In this document: positions 7,401 through 13,415 of the stretch, in pieces | Numbering within the stretch: position 1 is the stretch's first letter | Layout of the letters: every line of letters begins with the position of its first letter | Program-made: the position numbers and the translations under genes | The notes under the pieces: generated by a model | Told to the model about the DNA's origin: nothing | Database searches by the model: none | The model's input: the letters and a program-made list of their open reading frames with translations, nothing else | Source: Methanobacteriota archaeon | GTDB taxonomy: Archaea > Thermoplasmatota > Poseidoniia > Poseidoniales > Poseidoniaceae | Assembly (NCBI GenBank): GCA_002726395.1 | Contig: PBTA01000012.1 | Coordinates: 1,690-17,096, forward strand | Length of the DNA stretch: 15,407 nucleotides | Direction: 5' to 3'

Positions 7401-8080
7401 GTCACCGTATTATCGCTTAATGTTGCTTCTAAATCACCTGCATTGCCGCAGCCACTATCGTCTCGCTCTTCAAGAGTCAAGTTTACTGTAGTCGAATTTT
7501 GTTGTCCGGTGTTTTCAACCGTAATCATATATTCAATTAATGATGAAGAACCGGTGTAAGTAATGGTCTTGTCATTACGATCTTTTACTCCGTCAAAGTA
7601 TAAGTCAACACCCCAAAGCCCCCCACCAGATCCATCACCAGTAGTAGTGGTGACTGTTTCTGTTGAGGGTTCAGGAATTTCTGCTGCTGGTGCACCAATT
7701 ACTGCGGTTATACTTGCAGTTACAGTGGTATCACATGCTGTATCTGCTTCTACTGTTTGTGCAACGGTAACGTTCATTGTGGTCTCTTCAGTTGCTCCCG
7801 CTTCAATTTGGCCTGTAATTTGGCCAATCGTGGTGGTAAAACCATTACAATCCTCACCCGGTTCATTGCTGGCTTGTAGATTTACCGTCACCGGATCGCT
7901 GCCTGTATTGGTTACTCTCACGGTATATTCGCCTGAATCACCCGGATTAACTTCTAATGAATTAGGAGAGACATTCAGGCTGATACTAGGTGCTGCTGAA
8001 ACGGGTGTTGCAATCAGAGGTAGTAGAGATACTAACATCAGACTGACCAAGAAAAATGCTGCTCGATTAGCACGAGACAC
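4496..8080 (-). CDS. large secreted/membrane surface protein: Ig-like repeats plus DUF4234-like membrane module
   Basis: No specific function is recognised. With the GTG start at 8080 the protein has 1194 residues. A signal peptide covers about 1-29 (basic SRANR, hydrophobic core, TPVSA before the cut). About six beta-sandwich repeats of the NEW3/CARDB kind follow to about residue 950; copies of the pattern 'L-x-P-G-x-x-x-x-x-x-V-x-V-x-N-T-G' are at about 42-60 and 410-430. Eight cysteines form four close pairs (78/116, 211/259, 291/387, 892/901). An acidic run at 230-237 and a loop DDDDGDGLPD at 625-634 look calcium-binding. After a helix at about 970-985 come a basic linker and four or five more hydrophobic segments; TLGLYGLLINYRMANEM (1046-1062) recalls DUF4234. 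The GTG has AGGGGA four bases upstream and gives the tidiest signal peptide. ATG at 8101 or TTG at 8128 are alternatives. Confidence 0.88.
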   Translation of the reverse strand: MSRANRAAFFLVSLMLVSLLPLIATPVSAAPSISLNVSPNSLEVNPGDSGEYTVRVTNTGSDPVTVNLQASNEPGEDCNGFTTTIGQITGQIEAGATEETTMNVTVAQTVEADTACDTTVTASITAVIGAPAAEIPEPSTETVTTTTGDGSGGGLWGVDLYFDGVKDRNDKTITYTGSSSLIEYMITVENTGQQNSTTVNLTLEERDDSGCGNAGDLEATLSDNTVTLDSEDEDDDDANKQVVYVEIEVPDGQEADDYCWEVIGTVTTPNPTEEVTDTVNLELEVPVLKECSMSLSKTTLNLNPNQEGSFSATLTNDGNSDWSVSMTRSGERASWVTSDGPSSGVLPYGDGTGTKIFDFKVTPDDSENAGSSNSITIQAKDGNTVKCSKVISIVLGQSFGAQLSLTTQSLGPIEPGENRTSSVTVTNTGNGQDNLRISVSSAPSGWGVQLEQSTVTVNSRHGAGKSVNVQYSVSVPLNALATESIELTFSVLPAGGGAAYQSKILTVTVSETHGMSSSSVIPTDSNGYISQTGDYNDVLVFPLEIENLGNNDDVFRFYTKQQRPSSGTNWDISFTDSVGDTKTEFNVPARQSLVINVNVLVPNVGNYNNNDIIIEITNLEHSTNDDDDGDGLPDNKAQFTIRAIKNNIPYSMETRFGDGGYNSVTIDNKAASVILAPEGTMTFEFWIENVGTPQVGPSGLLRSDLAVIDINGLEGIATRQIFVDGELYDGSVPITTKFAIFNLSSQSYLLDENGQPYLAESEFGANSIMLSNNISSFGNEVRKFKQKVMVIVEVSPSAQTGDVGILEVVVFSQENAADRTSGRLVLNLEVQTIYDIQFDDSVKLYYELEYPDRKEIPISIVNDGNTRTQFIIYTPESFRGWSVELDRADSSCSTISEGLKCWADVDEVIEITALVRPSYNMEIKDNYTFTLSVEPVEIGVVGRENIEISVLGEPDDGPLGLGLSQGQIESGVYLIVALLFAGIMYRAGKPTIDQMVQSGRNKNRAKYAEKLIASREQGFNSNSVFAVNPVPYRSAKLEWFVLVPITLGLYGLLINYRMANEMKKHADIGPGGVKHLIFSIIPLLNIYRMFKFVGEIRQLEEQTKHSTKISTSSPIIWLILGVTLFPVLAIGAFIVGLLALIPIFLLLGQLAAQIMAYAMYYAIFWCLAAYPFYKIWQMMQESLNASWAIWFGKV

Positions 8081-8148
8081 ACTTTCCCCTCGGTTGAGCA
8101 TGATTACCGGTGAACGACTTAGTATCAAAAGCCTATCCTTTATTGTGC

Positions 8149-8163
8149 CAAAAAATAACCGTG
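8149..8163 (-). terminator. candidate T-tract terminator after the protease gene
   Basis: The minus strand reads CACGGTTATTTTTTG, beginning 36 bases past the protease stop codon at 8199. It shares the CACGGTT...TTTTTTG form with the element at 4464-4475. The short gap also carries an AT-rich stretch (CAATAAAG on the minus strand, about 8135-8142) that could serve as a promoter for the next gene, but this cannot be decided by eye. Confidence 0.33.
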
Positions 8164-8198
8164 AAAAGCGAGTTGTTTAGTTTAATTCACACTCATCA

Positions 8199-11100
8199 TT
8201 ATTCACTAACAAAAGTCGATGATGGAGATTGACAACTTAAGCAGTTTTTAAGCGAATCAATATCGCAGTCATCGGTGCTTTCGACGTGGTATCGAGCACC
8301 GCATTGAGGACAACCAACGACTTTCCCTTCAACCGGTTTGCGACAATTCCAGCAGATTGGTGCAGGCGTAGCAACTTGGCTGGAAGGCGCAGGTTGTATT
8401 GGTGGAACTGATGAATTTATGATCGGAGGTTTGGGTTGAGCAATCACATTGTGAGGTTGAATAAATGGCATCATAGGCGGAGCAATTTGCTGCCTATTTG
8501 ATGGTTTTAGAATAACTAGACCAATTACTACCACCAATAAAATCAGGGCGAGAATTATCCCGATTTGAGTTGCTGGAATACCCAGTGCGGCACCTTCTGA
8601 GGGGCTATCCTGAGCATTGGCAGTAAAGCGGTAGTTGTTTTCTGCTGAGTTTTCCATTCCAATAAATTGAATGGTAAGGTCACTGAGACCAGAACTTGTG
8701 GGTTTGACTGTGAATTTCAAGGTTCTTGACTCGCCAACTTCAAGATCGACTATTCCATCTCCAATAACATCTACTTTCCAATCCTTATTTGAGTCGAAAC
8801 TAGCCACATAATTAAACGGTAAAGTACCGGTATTGGTAACTAAAATTTGGACTTCTTGTACCTCTCCTTCAGTGAAATTATTTAATGACAATTCCGACCA
8901 AGATACCTGTTCATAGCCTCCTATGTAAAGTGAAAATTGTTCTGAATAATCAGTTCCAGCACCAGCAAATTCTAGGGTGAAACTAGGCTCACTAAATGGT
9001 AAACTTTCTGAACTTGTCAACACATTGCACGTCAACTGAGTTGATTCTTGATAACCTATCGATTCAGGTGAACCGCAAGCAACGGAAAGTTTAGGATCGC
9101 TAACTGTACTAACTACAGGTTGCCATTGAACATCTGCATCGTTAGTTAACGTCCAGATAAATTGTAATTCTGCACCAGCAGGGTGAGAACCCGAACCAAA
9201 AAATGTAGCAGAATACTCTTGGCCATCAGGATAAATTACCTTTTCAAAGGATAGGCTTGGTTTTGGATAAATTTGCACCTCAAGATAATCACTCCAAGTA
9301 AATCGATCAGATCCGTTGTCAAAATGTACTTGCGCTTCGCCTGATTTTGCACTGCTTGATAATTGCAGCGTGGTAAGATAAATTTCTGATTCACCCACTG
9401 CTAAGTCTATGATACCTGTTGAACTGATCACCTGTACACCTTGAGGAAGAATAAATGTTGGTGATAATTTGACGGGTAAATTACCCTTATTTTCAACGGC
9501 GAAAACCATGACTAACTGAGAATTAGGCTGTAGATTGATCACCGGTGTATCACTTCTAACTTGTACTGATTTGACTGCATCAACCTCGATAGGTAGTTCA
9601 ATTAGCCAATTTACTGGTGGGCTTGTTTTAGAAGTGACGCTTATGGTAACCAATGTTTGATAACCGGAATTTGGCACCACTGAGGGGGGTTCGATTACCA
9701 TTTCCAAAGTGGCAAAATCATTAGCCTCGACTAGTGGTGAAGTGGCAAATTGGCTAGGCGTAAAGTCTTGAATAAAGTTGGCATCCCAGCCGTTAGGCGA
9801 TTGTACTTGGAGATCATAAGTAATCTCAGTATTACCGGTATTGAACAAATAAATTGGCACAGACGTGGGCTCAATTGGGTGGACTGGAACAATATCGTAA
9901 TCTGTGGTCACCTCAATATCAGGTATTTCACCTACGGACAATTCAACATAATATTGGGTAGAGATGCCATTGTCCAGATCCTGTCCGATTAGAATAATTT
10001 GATATGTTCCAGGCAACGGAGCCTCCTGATGTAATACTGTTACAGTTAGGTCTGTTGACTCCCTTCCTTCGAGTGAATAATCACTGCCAGATAGCCCCAC
10101 ATACCAATCCATCTCAGTGCCATTATTTACCGATAAAATACTTGAATAGGCAATTGAGGCATTGGTTGGCAGTAAACCGGTATTTTGCAATCTAACCTGC
10201 CAAGTAGTTGATGTCTGTTTGGCGTCTTGTAAAACTGAGTTTTGTTGCACGGCAGTGATGGCGACTCCCGGTTCCGAAACATTAACGATAATGTCAAGAC
10301 GATTATTAGTCTCGAGTGTTTCAACAACCAGCTCATCTTTATCGATGATGAAGGAGACTAAATTCTCACCTGAGGTTTGCGGAGTCCACGACCATACTAA
10401 TTCACGGTCTGCTCCGCCACTAAGTTCCATTGATTGGGAATTTAGTTCCACACCATTTACCTCGAGTGTGACATCAAAGGGGTCAGACCTGATATTACCA
10501 GTATTTTCCAGCAGGCAAATTAATTCTGTTTCCTGCCCCACACTAGGGATAGTAATATCTATGCTGTAGCCTGATTCAATCATCACTAAATCTGGTTTGA
10601 GATCATTTATTCCATTACCCATCACAGCTAGAGAAAATGGTTGTGACCTACTGCCGCCGTGATTAGCATCAATCACCTCTACAGTCCAAGTTCCAATAAT
10701 TGCTGAATCTATCAACACTACCTCTACATTGTTCAAAGAATCAGCACTGCCGCCAGTTGTTGAACGCCCGTTAGCGAAATCATTACCTAGGTAAGTTAGA
10801 CCATTGGGGTCAGTAATTTCTAAATTCAAATTAGTCACTAATTGGGTACTAGACCATGTTGAAGCATATTCATCTGACCAGGCAAGTACCGCTTTGAATT
10901 GGTCACCTGCTGAATCGATATCAAAGGTGTAGGATTTTGAATTACCTGTTGCCGAAAGCAATGATCTGTCATCCACCCAAACGCCTTGACCATCTGGTGG
11001 AGCAAGAGAATTACGCAGGTTTACTCGTCCCCATCCCTCATCGTTGTTTGGAATATCTCTAGCACCAATATCCTCTGCACCCAGTATCAGGAGTGCCTTG

Positions 11101-12761
11101 ACCAGTGCTCCTTGAGGAGATTGACGAAGGGCTATTTCTTCCAAATATTCTCTAATCATGGCTGCTGCACCGGCGGCATTTGGTGTAGCCATTGAAGTCC
11201 CGGTATATTCTAGATACCAAGTACTGGACCAACTGGAACCACCTGTATCTGCAGCCTCTTGGGCACGACATGAACGCACATAACCGCCAGGTGCCAAAAT
11301 ATCGGGTTTGATTCTGCCATCATCAAGCGGGCCTCGAGATGAGCCCTCCATTATGAAATCTGGAGCACCTTGGTAACGATTTTGATGCATTCCAACGGTC
11401 ACTGCATTCTTGGCAGTAGATGGAGGAGTAATTGTATCAGAATCAGGACCATCGTTACCAGCAGCAAATAGAATGGTTAATCCTTCTCCGCCGCTATAGT
11501 ATCGGTCATAATAATTAGCCCGGTCATCAACATCTTGGCTTTCAGAAGAGTATTCACCAAAGCCTCCAGAATTACCCCATGAATTGGTATGAGTTCTCGC
11601 CCCTGCGCTGTAAGCAGAATTGAGTAGGCTGTTTAGCGAAGGGGATTGAAAGTTCCCGGTGTTATCGTTTTCCATGGCTTGAAAATACAAGTCTGCTGCG
11701 GGAGCAACACCAGAATAACCACCGCGATTGCCATCACCAAGCACCGTGCATGAAACATGAGTCCCGTGGCCAGACCATCGGTCTGCTGTAGAGCCATCAT
11801 TGATGACATCATTATTAGCCACCACACGAGAACCAAAATCGCCATGGTCTTCATCTAGACCCGAATCGGCAACTGCAACTGTTTGGCCTGAACCATCAAG
11901 GTCGGTGGTGAAGTAAATTTGCATGCTGTTTGATTTCATGTGGCTGCCAGCATTGTTATTGTGGACTTGGAAAGCAGGATTGAAACGAAGTAATTTTAGC
12001 GCTGGTTGGGATGCTAACTCGATTATATTTGCAGTAGTTAAATCGCCTTCAAATCGGCCATTGTCCCACATTATTTCATCAGTAATCGACCAATTAACCA
12101 CATCCAGTAAGTCTTGTTTAACCTCTGAGATACCATCACTCAATGAGACTGTTTGTTCTAGTCCATTATCGCCGCGCCAACCTTCAAGTCTAACTCTTTC
12201 ACCTAGTAATGATTGCTCAGAACCTTGCAATAGTAAGACGTCGAGCAGGTTTGGTTCAATTATTAGAGCGACTGGAACATTTTGTATAGCAGCGATGTTT
12301 TCTAACAACGATAACTGTTCAAGGGCAGTTGGAGTTCCTTGAACAACCAATCCTGATGGCGAGATGTACTCCCTAATTACTAATCCTTCAAGTTCATTAA
12401 TTCGTGCTCTTGCATCTATCAAATTAATCTCTGAGTCAATTAATACCAATAGTAAATCATCCCTTGGCTGAAGAAATTCTGCACTGATGGGGCGTGATAA
12501 TTCTAAACCAGATTCACTGAAGGTTCCCAAAATAGTATTGGCTACCACTTCTCTGGATTCTTTGATAGTTGAGTTATCGTAAGTGCCCACTGCATCATGA
12601 TAGACCCCCTCTTTAAGTTCAAAACTAACCCATTCAATGCCGTTATTTTCAGTTATTTCGGTCTGAATCGGCTCATTGTTGAATGCTAATTGTGAGGTCC
12701 CTTGCAAAATAAACAACGCTACAAGGAAAATGACTCCCCATGCAGAACGCTTGCTTTGCAT
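8199..12761 (-). CDS. membrane-anchored subtilisin-like serine protease (S8, KP-43 type) with CARDB domain, Ig-like repeats and cytoplasmic zinc domain
   Basis: This 1520-residue protein should cleave proteins outside the cell while anchored in the membrane. A signal peptide spans about 1-26, then a propeptide-like region to about 280. The catalytic domain (about 280-585) has all key residues: D299 in VAVADSGLD, H332 in SGHGTHVS, oxyanion N436 in LFAAGNDGPD and S523 in YTGTSMATPNAAG. A jelly-roll domain like that of KP-43 proteases (about 586-717) and a CARDB domain (about 720-830, ending VVETLETNN) follow. Further Ig-like repeats run to about 1385, then one helix (1397-1420), a proline-rich linker and a C-terminal zinc domain (C1470, C1473, C1484, C1487, H1492, C1499, C1507, C1510). 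The ATG at 12761 is chosen because MQSKR begins a classic signal peptide. A TTG at 12821 overlapping the previous stop would add 20 residues. Natural substrates are unknown. Confidence 0.95.
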   Translation of the reverse strand: MQSKRSAWGVIFLVALFILQGTSQLAFNNEPIQTEITENNGIEWVSFELKEGVYHDAVGTYDNSTIKESREVVANTILGTFSESGLELSRPISAEFLQPRDDLLLVLIDSEINLIDARARINELEGLVIREYISPSGLVVQGTPTALEQLSLLENIAAIQNVPVALIIEPNLLDVLLLQGSEQSLLGERVRLEGWRGDNGLEQTVSLSDGISEVKQDLLDVVNWSITDEIMWDNGRFEGDLTTANIIELASQPALKLLRFNPAFQVHNNNAGSHMKSNSMQIYFTTDLDGSGQTVAVADSGLDEDHGDFGSRVVANNDVINDGSTADRWSGHGTHVSCTVLGDGNRGGYSGVAPAADLYFQAMENDNTGNFQSPSLNSLLNSAYSAGARTHTNSWGNSGGFGEYSSESQDVDDRANYYDRYYSGGEGLTILFAAGNDGPDSDTITPPSTAKNAVTVGMHQNRYQGAPDFIMEGSSRGPLDDGRIKPDILAPGGYVRSCRAQEAADTGGSSWSSTWYLEYTGTSMATPNAAGAAAMIREYLEEIALRQSPQGALVKALLILGAEDIGARDIPNNDEGWGRVNLRNSLAPPDGQGVWVDDRSLLSATGNSKSYTFDIDSAGDQFKAVLAWSDEYASTWSSTQLVTNLNLEITDPNGLTYLGNDFANGRSTTGGSADSLNNVEVVLIDSAIIGTWTVEVIDANHGGSRSQPFSLAVMGNGINDLKPDLVMIESGYSIDITIPSVGQETELICLLENTGNIRSDPFDVTLEVNGVELNSQSMELSGGADRELVWSWTPQTSGENLVSFIIDKDELVVETLETNNRLDIIVNVSEPGVAITAVQQNSVLQDAKQTSTTWQVRLQNTGLLPTNASIAYSSILSVNNGTEMDWYVGLSGSDYSLEGRESTDLTVTVLHQEAPLPGTYQIILIGQDLDNGISTQYYVELSVGEIPDIEVTTDYDIVPVHPIEPTSVPIYLFNTGNTEITYDLQVQSPNGWDANFIQDFTPSQFATSPLVEANDFATLEMVIEPPSVVPNSGYQTLVTISVTSKTSPPVNWLIELPIEVDAVKSVQVRSDTPVINLQPNSQLVMVFAVENKGNLPVKLSPTFILPQGVQVISSTGIIDLAVGESEIYLTTLQLSSSAKSGEAQVHFDNGSDRFTWSDYLEVQIYPKPSLSFEKVIYPDGQEYSATFFGSGSHPAGAELQFIWTLTNDADVQWQPVVSTVSDPKLSVACGSPESIGYQESTQLTCNVLTSSESLPFSEPSFTLEFAGAGTDYSEQFSLYIGGYEQVSWSELSLNNFTEGEVQEVQILVTNTGTLPFNYVASFDSNKDWKVDVIGDGIVDLEVGESRTLKFTVKPTSSGLSDLTIQFIGMENSAENNYRFTANAQDSPSEGAALGIPATQIGIILALILLVVVIGLVILKPSNRQQIAPPMMPFIQPHNVIAQPKPPIINSSVPPIQPAPSSQVATPAPICWNCRKPVEGKVVGCPQCGARYHVESTDDCDIDSLKNCLSCQSPSSTFVSE

Positions 12762-12817
12762 AATATATGCCCAGTTCTGCTGCGCTTTATTGCTTGGGGT
12801 ATTGTGTGAACTGATAA

Positions 12818-13411
12818 TCAAGTTCTATCTTTGAATTCTTCCCATGCCCAATCCCCGACTTCATGAGTCCAAATTTCAAACTGCCGATCACCATTATGAT
12901 CGGTATATTTCAAATCGATAGCGATTACATAATTATCCCATACCGTATGGCCCGCAATTAACATTTCAACATCATCACCAGCAACTGAAGAGTGAGCCGA
13001 AATGACACCTACATCAATACCCATCGAGTCTAATATTTCGCCTTCAATTGATTGAAATTTAACGTCAAATTCAACATCGGTAATTTCTCGACTTCCCGTA
13101 TTGTGAATTTCAGACATCACCAAATGACCACTGCGTTGCATGTACAAAGTCTCAACCATTACTGAGTCCCGTGGAATTACCCAGTACCATGTACTAAAGA
13201 TGGCACCAATAAGCAACATTACGATTAATCCTGCCATGGCAACTCGGTTTGGAGTAATTTCTTTTTGAATATCTTTAACAAATTGCGCCGCATCTTTTGA
13301 GGCTTGGAGGATTGCTAATTCTTCCTCCGTCATTTGAGTCGTTTCATGAATTGAATCTTCGTGAATGAGGAGTTCCTCTTCATCATTGAATATCATCTCA
13401 TCACTACCCAT
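12818..13411 (-). CDS. conserved-type small membrane protein, single helix with outside beta-domain, unknown function
   Basis: I do not recognise a named family. With ATG at 13411 the product has 197 residues. Residues 1-56 are very acidic at the start (ten D/E within residues 4-19) and turn basic just before a single hydrophobic helix at about 57-79, so the N terminus should face the cytoplasm. The remaining residues (81-197) alternate in a beta-sandwich manner, with SEIHNTGSREITDVEFDVKF (100-119) resembling the core strand of CARDB/FxLYD-type domains. No cysteine is present. The ATG stands four bases after the stop of the upstream gene with a weak GGTTGA site. A TTG at 13432 overlapping that gene is an alternative. 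Its stop lies 56 bases before the protease ATG (or overlaps the alternative TTG), so the two are probably co-transcribed and may work together at the membrane. Confidence 0.85.
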   Translation of the reverse strand: MGSDEMIFNDEEELLIHEDSIHETTQMTEEELAILQASKDAAQFVKDIQKEITPNRVAMAGLIVMLLIGAIFSTWYWVIPRDSVMVETLYMQRSGHLVMSEIHNTGSREITDVEFDVKFQSIEGEILDSMGIDVGVISAHSSVAGDDVEMLIAGHTVWDNYVIAIDLKYTDHNGDRQFEIWTHEVGDWAWEEFKDRT

Positions 13412-13415
13412 TTTA

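Noticed and set aside
7563..8180. Plus-strand open frame of 205 codons opposite the surface protein gene
   Set aside because: It is the complement of a T-, S- and V-rich coding stretch with few stops on the other strand. The product is a low-complexity V/S/P sequence with no domain, and the opposite strand encodes a clear signal peptide and Ig-like domain.
11923..12342. Plus-strand open frame of 139 codons
   Set aside because: It is antisense to the propeptide region of the protease, whose frame is continuous and contains the catalytic residues.
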